NCBI GenBank assembly: GCA_016218545.1 | Contig: JACRDQ010000018.1 | Span: 62,001-126,000, forward strand | DNA length: 64,000 nt | Source of the DNA: Elusimicrobiota bacterium | GTDB lineage: Bacteria > Elusimicrobiota > Elusimicrobia > UBA1565 > UBA9628 | Reading direction: 5' to 3' | In this document: piece after piece, positions 33,634 through 41,843 of the stretch | How the letters are laid out: the number at the start of each line of letters is the position of its first letter | How positions within the stretch are numbered: the first letter of the stretch is position 1 | Made by a program: the position numbers and the translations under genes | Notes under the pieces: generated by a model | Told to the model about the DNA's origin: nothing | The model's database searches: none | The model's input: only the letters and a program-made list of their open reading frames with translations

Positions 33634-35040
33634 ATGGGAAAATCAAAACCTCGCCACCCCCTCGGCCTGAAGTCACCGGACAAGCAACTGGCCGGCACGC
33701 CATACTCGATTGTTGGAGACAAGGAAAGCGTTGATCTATTCTATGCCGTCCAAGACCGCTCCAGGAAAATCTGCAATCATGCTCTAAGGGTCCAGCAGCA
33801 CATAGCCTCTCAGGCAACAGAGATTCTTCAACCCTACGAGCGGGAGATCCGCGCCAGTTTAGTTGCAGAAAGCAACAGAATCGAGAATTACGATTGGTCC
33901 GCGGACATGGTTAGCACCGTCGCAGCCACACACAAAGAGTTGATGTCGCGCGGGTTGCATTTCATGCTTACGGCGTTGAAGGGTGATCCTCGTGTCTATC
34001 AAGCAATCGGACTGTACAAAGCGCACGAGTTGGCTGAAGCCTGGGCAGATGAAGGGCTACGACCCAATGCGGCAGAGGTCCGCGCATTGCACCAATTGGT
34101 CTCGATTGGCGAGGATCATGCTGGTCGCTACAAGTTGGGCCAGAATTGGATTAGCGGCAGCTCGCACCGACCGGCGACCCCTATTGACGCCCAATCCAAA
34201 ATGCATGACATGATCAAGTGGTGGCAGGCATCAACGAACGATCCCATACTAGACGCCACTGTCGTACACGCTTGGCTTACACACATCCATCCATTCGAGG
34301 ACGGGAATGGTCGGCTTGCACGGCTACTTGCAAATCTGACCCTGATTCAATCCCAGTACCCGCCTTTATTGCTCAGGCACGATTCCGATAGGGGTCGCTA
34401 CTACGATGCCTTGACCAGAAGCGATGATGGCGACATTCTTCCTCTCTACGACCTCTTCGCACAAGTTATCAGACGAACCACAACACTCATGGGGAAGCCG
34501 GAATATGTCCATGACATCATAAAGAAAAGGTTGCTCAGCAATCGTTCCCAAAGCCATGCTGTCTGGCAGGCAACAGCAGTGAAGCTCTTTGAAATGGCAA
34601 ACGAGAGGTTCCACCGGCGGCATTGGCATGCCGACCTAATGGGAACTGTTGACCTAACCGCCTACAGCCTAATCATTGACAGGAATTCTGACGGGAACAC
34701 CTGGCACTTTGTGGTTTCCGATCAAAAGCGGAGAGCACGATGGCTGGCATGGTTCGGCTACAACACCCGAAGACTACTCGACTTGTCGACAGAGAGGGAT
34801 TTCCCCTCAATGTATTTGTCAGTTCGAGATGATCGGCCCCATGCGCTACACCCATACAGGAAAGTTTCTGGAGTTGGCGGATACATTGATGAAGTTGTAA
34901 TCAGCCCACTTCGGAAATGTCCCGTTATCATTCTTCACTCCAGTGGTTATTGTCGCGAGTACGCTCTTGAAGAGGCAGCAGACCTGCTGGTGGAGGCACT
35001 TGCCGGACCCGCCGAGAACCATGAGCGGCCTAACAGTTAG
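33634..35040 (+). CDS. Fic-family protein (predicted AMPylase), cassette 2
   Basis: The product is 468 residues. The catalytic loop HPFEDGNGRLAR lies at 219-230 with His219, and fits HPFx(D/E)GNGRxxR fully. SNRIEN at 80-85 matches the autoinhibitory helix motif (S/T)xxxE(G/N) upstream of the Fic core, so this is a self-inhibited class II enzyme. Fic proteins usually attach AMP to Ser, Thr or Tyr of target proteins. The last 140 residues form a separate domain I do not recognise. The ATG at 33634 lies 8 nt after attC2. Codon use is unlike the host genes. The stop overlaps a residual attC core. Confidence 0.85.
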   Translation: MGKSKPRHPLGLKSPDKQLAGTPYSIVGDKESVDLFYAVQDRSRKICNHALRVQQHIASQATEILQPYEREIRASLVAESNRIENYDWSADMVSTVAATHKELMSRGLHFMLTALKGDPRVYQAIGLYKAHELAEAWADEGLRPNAAEVRALHQLVSIGEDHAGRYKLGQNWISGSSHRPATPIDAQSKMHDMIKWWQASTNDPILDATVVHAWLTHIHPFEDGNGRLARLLANLTLIQSQYPPLLLRHDSDRGRYYDALTRSDDGDILPLYDLFAQVIRRTTTLMGKPEYVHDIIKKRLLSNRSQSHAVWQATAVKLFEMANERFHRRHWHADLMGTVDLTAYSLIIDRNSDGNTWHFVVSDQKRRARWLAWFGYNTRRLLDLSTERDFPSMYLSVRDDRPHALHPYRKVSGVGGYIDEVVISPLRKCPVIILHSSGYCREYALEEAADLLVEALAGPAENHERPNS

Positions 35041-35042
35041 CA
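35028..35042 (+). other. Truncated attC remnant at the right end of the array
   Basis: GCCTAAC (fits RYYYAAC) is followed after one base by GTTAGCA, with the stem region missing. No further GTTRRRY with a matching fold was found before the DUF58 gene. The site looks deleted or decayed. Confidence 0.45.
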
Positions 35043-35221
35043 TGAAAGCGAAAGGCCTCCTTTGCCATACAAGGCTATGACCGGGAACTCATACCTTGAA
35101 GCAAGCGGAGACCCAAGCACATGATACATCTGGCCGCAGACCAAGCTGCCCTTTGGCCTGACCGTGGGCTTGGACTACAGGGACAGGCCTTATTCCGGGA
35201 GTTGGGCTTGTCAGGGTCTTG
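35041..35221. other. Intergenic DNA between the cassette array and the DUF58 gene
   Basis: A plus-strand frame here reads as plausible protein either side of a TGA (for example KLPFGLTVGLDYRDRPY at about 35143-35193), but it has a stop and no continuation. It may be a short gene fragment. Otherwise nothing recognisable is seen. Confidence 0.3.
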
Positions 35222-36559
35222 GTGAAACCCTCGGTCCTAGAGCGCCTGCGTTGGGGCTCCTTCCGCCTCGGGTCGCGCATCCTCCATTTCGCGGACCAAC
35301 GGTTTACTCCAGCCGGCAGGCTGGGGCTGGCAGGCGTCGTACTCTCCGCCGTCGCGGGCTTTGACACGAACGCGAGCATGGCCTACCAGGCCTTCTGCTT
35401 CCTCACCGCCCTGCTCTGCCTCTCAGCTCTGGCTGCCCTGTTCCGCAGGCCGAGCTTCTCGGTCGAGCGGAGCCTGCCGCGTTTCGGCACTGCCGGCTCG
35501 CCCCTGCCCTACACCCTCCTGGTGCGCAACAAGGGCTCCGCCAGCCTCCAAGGCCTGACCTTGAGAGAGGAGACCGCTGACCCCAGGCCTTCCTTGGAGG
35601 AATTCGTCGGAGCCAAGCCTACTGAGAAGGTCCTGCCCTTGGGAGACCGCATCTGGGGCTGGGCACGGTGGCGCAGGCTGGTGGCTGAGCGCGCCATCGC
35701 GAGCGTGGCGGACGTGGCACTCCCCGAGATCCCGCCGGGAGGGACCTGCCGGGCCCAAGCCACGATCGTTCCCATGCGGCGCGGCAGGTTCAAGCTGAGC
35801 GCCGTGACCGTGGCAAGACCGGATCCCGCGGGCTTGGTCCTCTCCAGGGCCAGGCAGGCGACGAGCGGCCTGGTCATGATCCTGCCCAAGCGCTACCCGG
35901 TGCCGCAGGTGGCCTTGCCGGGACGCAGGCGCTACCAGCAGGGCGGAGTGGCTCTTTCCTCGTCCATCGGAGAATCCCAGGAGTTCATGAGCTTGAGGGA
36001 CTACAGGCCGGGAGACCCTCTGCGCCGCATCCATTGGCGCAGTTGGGCCAAGACCGGCAGGCCCATCGTGCGGGAATGCCAGGACGAGTACTTCGTGCGG
36101 CACGGCCTCATCCTCGACACCTTCCTCGACGGCTACGACCCTCAGGCCTTCGAGGAGGCGGTGTCCGTGGCAGCCTCTTTTGCGTGCTCGATCCTGACCC
36201 AGGAGTCCCTGCTCGACCTGCTCTTCGTGGGAGACGAGGCCTACTGCTTCACCGCGGGCCGCGGCTTGGCCGGGAGCGGGCGCATGCTCGAGATCCTGGC
36301 CTCGGTCGAGCCTTGCAGGAGCAAGGGCTTTGCCACCCTGCGGCACAGCGTGCTCCGGCGGCATCAGTCCTTGAGCGGGGTCATCTGCGTGCTCCTGGCC
36401 TGGGACGCGGAACGCCGGGAGCTCATTCAAGGCCTGCGCGCCACAGGCGTGCCGGTCCAGCCTCTCGTGGTGTGCAAGCCAGGGACCGGGCCGGGGCCGG
36501 AGCAGGGAGCGCACGTGCTCGAGGTCGGCAGGATCGCCGAGGGCTTGGCAAGCCTATGA
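35222..36559 (+). CDS. DUF58 protein of the MoxR operon
   Basis: The product is 445 residues. Two hydrophobic segments near the N-terminus anchor it. The DUF58 signature SLRDYRPGDPLRRIHWR lies near residue 260, followed by a von Willebrand-like fold. It is the usual partner of MoxR ATPases. The start is uncertain: GTG 35222 or TTG 35219, neither with a good Shine-Dalgarno sequence. That fits a gene once read from the moxR transcript and now cut off from it by the cassettes. Its stop overlaps the next start (ATGA). Confidence 0.85.
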   Translation: MKPSVLERLRWGSFRLGSRILHFADQRFTPAGRLGLAGVVLSAVAGFDTNASMAYQAFCFLTALLCLSALAALFRRPSFSVERSLPRFGTAGSPLPYTLLVRNKGSASLQGLTLREETADPRPSLEEFVGAKPTEKVLPLGDRIWGWARWRRLVAERAIASVADVALPEIPPGGTCRAQATIVPMRRGRFKLSAVTVARPDPAGLVLSRARQATSGLVMILPKRYPVPQVALPGRRRYQQGGVALSSSIGESQEFMSLRDYRPGDPLRRIHWRSWAKTGRPIVRECQDEYFVRHGLILDTFLDGYDPQAFEEAVSVAASFACSILTQESLLDLLFVGDEAYCFTAGRGLAGSGRMLEILASVEPCRSKGFATLRHSVLRRHQSLSGVICVLLAWDAERRELIQGLRATGVPVQPLVVCKPGTGPGPEQGAHVLEVGRIAEGLASL

Positions 36560-38517
36560 CCACGCCCCTGGGCCTGCTCGGAGCCTCGCTCCTGTTCTGG
36601 GGACACGAGACAGGGCTCCAAGCCTTGTCGGCATGCCTGGCCGTGGCGCTGGAAGGAAGCAGGCTCATCACCAGGCGCTGGAACATCTCCATCGACGACT
36701 TCAACCGCCTGACCGACGCCGCGACCCTTTTCCTCGCCGGGCTCGTGATCTACGCGTACGCGACCCGTCCCATGGCCCAGGCCGCCATGGCTCTGGCCTC
36801 CTGGATCCCCTTGGCCCTGGCTCCGATCCTGCTGGCCCAGCTCCTCAGCACCAAGGGCACTTTCAATTTCAGCGCCCTGTTCTGGACCTTGCGCAGAGCG
36901 GCCCAGCGGGGGGAATCGTTCGCCGAGGTGCGTCTTGAGTGGCCCTTCTTCCTCGTGACCCTGCTCTCAGCCTCCGCGGCCAATCTCCGGACCCCGGCTT
37001 TCTACGCCGGGGTCGTGGGACTGACCGGTTGGGCGCTCCTGAGCGCAAGGCGCAGGCTCGCGCAGCAGGCGGGAGCAGCGGTCTTCGTGCTGACCTCCGC
37101 TGTCCTGGGCCTGGCAGGACAAGACGGCCTGCACCAGCTCCAAGGCGTGCTCGAGAAAAAGGGGGCCGAGCTCCTCTTCGGCATCGTGGAAGTGGGAGCC
37201 GACCCTTATCAGACGCGGACCGCCATCGGCAGCGTGGGAAGCCTGCTTCAGTCCGACATGATCCTGGCGCGCGTTCGGCCCGAGGGCGGAGGCATGCCTC
37301 CAGGGCTCCTCAGGCGCGCGGTCTACGGCCTCTACCGCGGAGGGACCTGGCATGCCGCTGATGCCCGGATGCAGGACTTGGGAGTCGGGCCTGACCTCTC
37401 GACCTGGGACCTGGCTCCAGAGCCAAGAGCTGCAAGCCGGACCGTAGCCGTGGCCTTCAACCTCACCAGAGGCAAGGGGCTCCTGGCCTTGCCGCCAGGA
37501 GCCTTCCGCGTGCAAGGACTCTTGGCAGGAAGGCTCAGCCAGGCCAGGTCCGGCACGGTCTCGGTCGATGACGGACCAGGCCTGGTGTCCTACAGGACCG
37601 CGTACGCCGAGTCCCTGATGGACGAGCCTGCGCCCGGGGTCACGGACAGGCTCGTGCCTCCTGATGAGAGAGGACTCATGGCAGGCCTGGTCGCGGAACT
37701 CGGCCTCGACAGCAGGAAGCCGGGCCGGAGCCTGGCCAAGGTCTCGGAGTTCTTCTCCAAGGGCTTCACTTACTCGACCTACCAGGAGGGGGACAGGACC
37801 GCGACCAGGCCCTTGGAGCGCTTCCTGCTCAAGACCCGCTCCGGCCATTGCGAGTACTTCGCCACTGCGACCGCCTTGCTCCTGCGCCAAGCAGGCATCC
37901 CCAGCCGCTACTGCGTGGGCTGGTCCGTGACCGAGCACAGCGACCTGGAAAAAGCCTTTGTGGTGCGCCAGCGGCACAGCCATGCCTGGGTCCTGGTCTA
38001 CCAAGACGGACGCTGGCGCGACTTCGACACCACGCCGGCGACCTGGTCGGAGATCGAGGCCAAAGGCTCTGCATGGTGGAGCCCGGTCCAGGACCTGTGG
38101 TCCTGGCTGCGCTTTCAGGTGAGCAGTTGGAGGTGGTCCCCCAAGGGGGATGCCGAGCGCAACCCCTTGTTCTGGCTGGCCCTGTTCTCTCTCCTCTCGT
38201 GGGCGGGCTGGAAGGTCTTCAAGCTCAAGGCCAAGGCCCACGACGGCAGGCCGGGCTCCAAGAGCCAAGCCCTGCTGCTCGGCCTGGACTCGGAGTTCTA
38301 CGCCATCGAGACCGCGCTCGCTTCCAAGGGGTGGGGAAGGCGCCCCTCCGAGACCTGGAAATCCTGGCTCCGCAGGCTCGAGAGCGAGGGGAAGTTCCCA
38401 GGCCAGGAGCTCGCAGCCCTGGCGGACCTGCACGAGCGCTACCGCTTCGACCCCGCCGGCATCAACGCCCAGGAGCGCAAGGCCCTGCGCCAACAATGCC
38501 TTGCATTGCGCTTATAG
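36556..38517 (+). CDS. Transglutaminase-like membrane protein (TgpA-type)
   Basis: The product is 653 residues. The N-terminal third has about six membrane helices. A periplasmic transglutaminase-like domain carries the triad Cys in SGHCEYFATA, His in HSHAWVLVY and Asp in DFDTTP. Another helix and a C-terminal cytoplasmic DUF4129-like segment follow. This is the plan of TgpA proteins, which sit in operons with MoxR and DUF58 and have a still unclear cell-envelope role. The start at 36556 overlaps the DUF58 stop by 4 nt. Confidence 0.88.
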   Translation: MTTPLGLLGASLLFWGHETGLQALSACLAVALEGSRLITRRWNISIDDFNRLTDAATLFLAGLVIYAYATRPMAQAAMALASWIPLALAPILLAQLLSTKGTFNFSALFWTLRRAAQRGESFAEVRLEWPFFLVTLLSASAANLRTPAFYAGVVGLTGWALLSARRRLAQQAGAAVFVLTSAVLGLAGQDGLHQLQGVLEKKGAELLFGIVEVGADPYQTRTAIGSVGSLLQSDMILARVRPEGGGMPPGLLRRAVYGLYRGGTWHAADARMQDLGVGPDLSTWDLAPEPRAASRTVAVAFNLTRGKGLLALPPGAFRVQGLLAGRLSQARSGTVSVDDGPGLVSYRTAYAESLMDEPAPGVTDRLVPPDERGLMAGLVAELGLDSRKPGRSLAKVSEFFSKGFTYSTYQEGDRTATRPLERFLLKTRSGHCEYFATATALLLRQAGIPSRYCVGWSVTEHSDLEKAFVVRQRHSHAWVLVYQDGRWRDFDTTPATWSEIEAKGSAWWSPVQDLWSWLRFQVSSWRWSPKGDAERNPLFWLALFSLLSWAGWKVFKLKAKAHDGRPGSKSQALLLGLDSEFYAIETALASKGWGRRPSETWKSWLRRLESEGKFPGQELAALADLHERYRFDPAGINAQERKALRQQCLALRL

Positions 38518-38519
38518 GC

Positions 38520-38583
38520 GGTGCCTGGCATTGTATCTTTTGCATTTTCCTTGGAAAATGCAAAAGATACAATGCCAGGCACC
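38520..38583. repeat. Perfect 31-bp inverted repeat (2-nt loop) abutting a start codon
   Basis: The arms at 38520-38550 and 38553-38583 are exact complements and begin GGTGCCTGGCATTG. There is no T-run after the right arm, and the next three bases are the ATG of the TSCPD gene. It would fold tightly as RNA or as a cruciform. Confidence 0.8.
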
Positions 38584-38829
38584 ATGAAGAAACTCGTGTA
38601 CAAGACCAAAGGCACCTGCTCGTCCCACATCACCATCGAGGTGGCCGATGGCATCGTCAAGAACATCTCATTCAAGAACGGCTGCCAAGGCAACACCCAG
38701 GGAGTGGCTTCCCTGGCCAAGGGCATGAGCGTCTCAGAGGTCATCAGCAGGCTCAAGGGCATCAAGTGCGGGGACAAAGGCACCTCCTGCCCTGACCAGT
38801 TGGCCCAGGCCCTGGAAGGCCTCTCCTGA
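38584..38829 (+). CDS. TSCPD-domain protein (TIGR03905-like)
   Basis: This is an 81-residue protein matching a small domain family in full: KGTCSSHITIEV near the start, FKNGCQGNTQGV in the middle and GTSCPDQLAQAL at the end, with four conserved cysteines. The same domain occurs at the C-terminus of some ribonucleotide reductases. As a stand-alone protein its role is not known, and metal binding is likely. The start at 38584 directly follows the perfect hairpin, so translation initiation must cope with that structure. Confidence 0.85.
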   Translation: MKKLVYKTKGTCSSHITIEVADGIVKNISFKNGCQGNTQGVASLAKGMSVSEVISRLKGIKCGDKGTSCPDQLAQALEGLS

Positions 38830-38876
38830 GGCTCAGGCCTCCATGAGCAGCCCCCAAAAAGCCCTCGAGTCCCTGC

Positions 38877-39983
38877 GTGGAAAGAGTTGACATCACGGTC
38901 GTAGGCGCGGGCGTGGTGGGCTTGGCCGCGGCCGAGCTCCTGTCCAGGACGGGGTCGACCGTGGTCGTGCTCGAGAAGCACGCCAGGCACGGCGCCGAGA
39001 CCTCCAGCCGCAACAGCGAGGTCCTCCACTCAGGCATCCACTATCCGCCGGGCTCGCTCAAGGCCGCGCTCTGCGTGGAAGGCAGGCAGGCGCTCTACCG
39101 GCTCTGCACGGAGCGCGGCATCTTCTGCCGCCAGACCGGCAAGCTCGTGGTGGCCTGCGAAGCGGCTGAGACTCAGGAGCTCGAGAAGCTCCTCGAGCAG
39201 GGAACGGCCAACGGCGTGCAGGGCCTCGAGCTCATCGACGCCAAGTTCCTCTCGGACCTCGAGCCCTGCGTGAGGGGCAAAGCGGCCTTGAAGGTCCCCT
39301 GCGCCGGAATCATCGACTCCGAAGGCCTCATGCGCTATTTCCTGCGCAAGGCGGAGGAGCAAGGAGCCATCTTCCTCTGGAACGCGGAGCTCAGCGCAGC
39401 GGAGCCCTGCAGCGGAGGCTACCGCCTCAAGGTCAAGGGCATGGCAGACCCCTTCGAGACCAGGGTCGTGGTCAACGCAGCCGGGCTTGGGGCCGAAGCA
39501 GTGGCCGCGCTGCCCGGCGTGGACACCAAGGCGGCAGGCTATGGCTTGCGCCTCTTCAAGGGCCAGTATTTCCGCTTGAGGAAGTCCGTGGATGTCCGGC
39601 GCCTCATCTACCCGGTGCCGGACCAGCACGGCTTGGGCATCCACCTCACCCTGGACAAGGCAGGCGGCATCAGGCTGGGTCCGGATTCGTCCGAGGTGAA
39701 GAGCGTGGACTACGAGGTCGACGCCTCCCGTAGGGAGGCATTCCTCAGGGCGGTGTCGCGGTATCTGCCGGGCCTCTCGGCAGAAGACCTCGACCCGGAC
39801 ACGGCAGGGGTCAGGCCCAAGCTCTCGGCTGACGGCTCGTTCAAGGACTTCGTCATCGCGGAGGAGACCCCCAGGGGACTGCCGGACTGGGTCAATCTGG
39901 TGGGCATCGAATCCCCGGGCCTGACCGCGAGCCCTGCCATCGCCCGAAAAGTCGCGGATTTGCTACATTTATCACTCCCATGA
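38877..39983 (+). CDS. lhgO: FAD-dependent oxidoreductase, L-2-hydroxyglutarate oxidase-like
   Basis: The product is 368 residues. The FAD-binding motif is VVGAGVVGLAAAELL at about 8-22, with EKHARHGAETSSRNSEVLHS just after; the S-S-R-N-S-E-V-x-H-S-G-I-H-Y segment marks the LhgO/L2HGDH branch of the DAO family. The C-terminus has a second FAD contact (GIESPGLTASPAI). Such enzymes oxidise L-2-hydroxyglutarate to 2-oxoglutarate. The start is a GTG at 38877. The stop overlaps the TatT start (ATGA), tying it to the TRAP transporter genes. A related 2-hydroxyacid substrate cannot be excluded. Confidence 0.8.
   Translation: MERVDITVVGAGVVGLAAAELLSRTGSTVVVLEKHARHGAETSSRNSEVLHSGIHYPPGSLKAALCVEGRQALYRLCTERGIFCRQTGKLVVACEAAETQELEKLLEQGTANGVQGLELIDAKFLSDLEPCVRGKAALKVPCAGIIDSEGLMRYFLRKAEEQGAIFLWNAELSAAEPCSGGYRLKVKGMADPFETRVVVNAAGLGAEAVAALPGVDTKAAGYGLRLFKGQYFRLRKSVDVRRLIYPVPDQHGLGIHLTLDKAGGIRLGPDSSEVKSVDYEVDASRREAFLRAVSRYLPGLSAEDLDPDTAGVRPKLSADGSFKDFVIAEETPRGLPDWVNLVGIESPGLTASPAIARKVADLLHLSLP
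39964..39969 (+). promoter_or_regulatory. -10-like box before the TRAP operon
   Basis: TACATT ends 10 nt before the ATG at 39980, within the lhgO 3' end. The operon may have its own promoter besides read-through from lhgO. Confidence 0.3.
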
Positions 39984-40846
39984 ACCGCTGCCATCGGCTC
40001 GTCGTGCCCTGCTTGGCCCTCGTTCTTTCCGGGTGCAGTCTCAAGCTCGTGGCCCTGCGCCAGACCGCGGCCCTGCTGGAGCAGGGAGTCGGCGCCTTCT
40101 ACGACGAGTCAGACACGGAACTTGCGCAGCAGGCCCTGGGCTCCCAACTGAAGATGGTGGAGGCCTTCCTTAGAAACGACCCGGCCGAACCGAGACTCAA
40201 CCTCATCGCCTCCCAAGGCTACGGCGCTTACGCCTTCCTGTTCCTGGAGGGGCGCCAGGACAACCGGGCCCGCGAGTTCTACCGCAGAGGCAGGGACTTC
40301 GGCTTGAGGGCGCTTGATTCCACCAAGCCCTTCAAGGACATCAGGGACATGGATCTCGCCGCTCTCGAGCGCGCGTTGAAGGCGGCATCGAAGGATGCGG
40401 TCCCTGCCCTGTTCTGGGCCAGTTATTCCTGGGCGGGTTGGGTGAACCTTTCGCGCGACGACATGGAGGCGGTGGCCGACCTGCCCAAGGCCGTGGCCGT
40501 CATGCGCAGGGTCCGCGAACTCGACCCGGGGTATCAGTTCGGCGGCCCGGACCTGTTCCTCGGCGCGTACTACGCCTCGCGGCCCAGGATCCTCGGCGGA
40601 GACCCGGCCAAGGCCAAGGAGCACTTCGAGGCCGCCAAGAAGCTCCATGGCGGGGCCTACCTGCTGGGCCTGTGGCTCGAGGCCCGCTACTACGCGGTCG
40701 CGGCCCAGGACGAGACGCTCTTCACCGAGCTCCTCGAAGCAGTCAAGACCGGCACGGCCGGCAAGCTGGCCGACAGCCGCCTGGCGGACGAGGTGGCCAA
40801 GCTCAAGGCCGCGGCCCTCCTGGAGAAGAAAGATGAACTTTTCTAA
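39980..40846 (+). CDS. tatT: TRAP transporter TatT component, lipoprotein
   Basis: The product is 288 residues. A lipoprotein signal ends in LVLSGC with Cys19 as the lipid attachment site. The rest is a helical, TPR-like fold with motifs of the TatT (Tp0956) family, such as FWASYSWAGWVNLSRD and GGPDLFLGAYYASRP. TatT forms a complex with the DctP-type binding protein and is thought to pass ligand in the periplasm. The gene overlaps lhgO upstream and dctP downstream (14 nt). Confidence 0.85.
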   Translation: MNRCHRLVVPCLALVLSGCSLKLVALRQTAALLEQGVGAFYDESDTELAQQALGSQLKMVEAFLRNDPAEPRLNLIASQGYGAYAFLFLEGRQDNRAREFYRRGRDFGLRALDSTKPFKDIRDMDLAALERALKAASKDAVPALFWASYSWAGWVNLSRDDMEAVADLPKAVAVMRRVRELDPGYQFGGPDLFLGAYYASRPRILGGDPAKAKEHFEAAKKLHGGAYLLGLWLEARYYAVAAQDETLFTELLEAVKTGTAGKLADSRLADEVAKLKAAALLEKKDELF

Positions 40847-41843
40847 GATCCTCACCGTCGCGACCCTGCTGGCCCTGGCCGCCGGACCCGCCTCGGCCCA
40901 GAAGGTCATCAAGTTCGCGACCTTGGCGCCCGAAGGCTCGACCTGGATGAAGGTCCTCTCAGAGCTCAACGCGGAGCTGCAGACCGCCTCCGGGGGCAAG
41001 CTCAAGTTCAAGATCTACGCGGGCGGGGTCTCGGGCGACGAGAAGGACGTGGTCAAGAAGATGCGCATCGGCCAGCTCCACGCGGCCGGGTTCACGGGCG
41101 TGGGCATCGGCGAGATCGCGCCCAGGCTGCGCATCCTCGACGCGCCCTGGCTCTTCAACAGCGCGGCCGAGGTCGACGCCGTGCACCAGAAGTTCGACAA
41201 GGAGCTCATCGGAGCGCTCTCGGACGCGGGCTACGTCCTCCTCGGCTGGACGGACCTCGGCTCGGTCCTCGTGTTCAGCAAGACCCCCTTCAAGGGCCCG
41301 GAGGACATGAAGAAGGCCAAGATGTGGGTCTGGGAAGGCGACCCCATCGCCGAGGCCGCCTACAAGGCCATCGGCGTGAGCCCTGTCCCGCTCTCCATCG
41401 TAGACGTCCTGGCCTCCCTGCAGACGGGCCTCATCGACGCGGTCTACGGCCCGCCCATGGGCGTCATCGCGCTCCAGTGGCACTCCAGGACCAAGCACAT
41501 CTACAGCGTGCCCATGGCCGAGGCTTCGGGCGCGGTGCTCCTCTCCAAGAAGTTCTACGACACGCTCGCGCCCGAGGAGCAGAAGGTCCTCACCGAGGTG
41601 AGCGCCAAGCACTTGAAGCGCCTCCTCGAGCTCACGCGCAAGGAGAACGGCCAGGCCCTGGACACCCTGGTCAAGAAGCAGGGCCTCGTGCTCTCCGAGA
41701 AGCCCACGGCCCAGACCCTGGAGCTCTACCGCAAGCTCGGAGCCCAGGCGCGCAAGGAGCTGGCCGGCAGGCTCTACCCTGTGGACCTGCTCACCCGCAT
41801 CGAGAAGTTCCTCGAGGAATATCGGGCCAAGAAGCGACCCTGA
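40833..41843 (+). CDS. dctP: TRAP transporter substrate-binding protein DctP
   Basis: The product is 336 residues. The signal peptide (MNFSKILTVATLLALAAG) is cleaved after ASAQ. The mature part starts with VIKFATLAPEGSTW. MWVWEGDPIAEAAYKAIGVSPVPL contains the Arg-site region of the family, here without the usual Arg, which suggests a ligand other than simple C4-dicarboxylates. It is periplasmic. A GGAGAAG Shine-Dalgarno precedes the ATG at 40833. It is part of the tatT-dctP-dctQ-dctM unit. Confidence 0.9.
   Translation: MNFSKILTVATLLALAAGPASAQKVIKFATLAPEGSTWMKVLSELNAELQTASGGKLKFKIYAGGVSGDEKDVVKKMRIGQLHAAGFTGVGIGEIAPRLRILDAPWLFNSAAEVDAVHQKFDKELIGALSDAGYVLLGWTDLGSVLVFSKTPFKGPEDMKKAKMWVWEGDPIAEAAYKAIGVSPVPLSIVDVLASLQTGLIDAVYGPPMGVIALQWHSRTKHIYSVPMAEASGAVLLSKKFYDTLAPEEQKVLTEVSAKHLKRLLELTRKENGQALDTLVKKQGLVLSEKPTAQTLELYRKLGAQARKELAGRLYPVDLLTRIEKFLEEYRAKKRP

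Larger units (their letters stand above)
32499..35036 (+). mobile_element. Two-cassette integron-type array without integrase (CALIN-like)
   Basis: Using G/TTRRRY as the crossover point, cassette 1 is 32499-33620 (SIR2-like gene) and cassette 2 is 33621-35036 (Fic gene). Each has one gene in the same direction, short leaders, and a stop codon in or next to the following attC core. Base composition changes visibly at both ends. A hand count gives 53% GC for one SIR2 line (32881-32940) against 67% for a moxR line (31741-31800). No integron integrase lies in the window. Confidence 0.68.

Noticed and set aside
35041..35221. A pseudogene of an outer-membrane protein
   Set aside because: Only about 50 codons read plausibly, with one stop and no identifiable family, so it is listed only as unassigned intergenic DNA.
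38520..38583. Hairpin read as a simple rho-independent terminator of the transglutaminase gene
   Set aside because: No T-run follows, the arm is 31 bp and perfect, and the right arm abuts a start codon; mobile or repeat origin explains it better.
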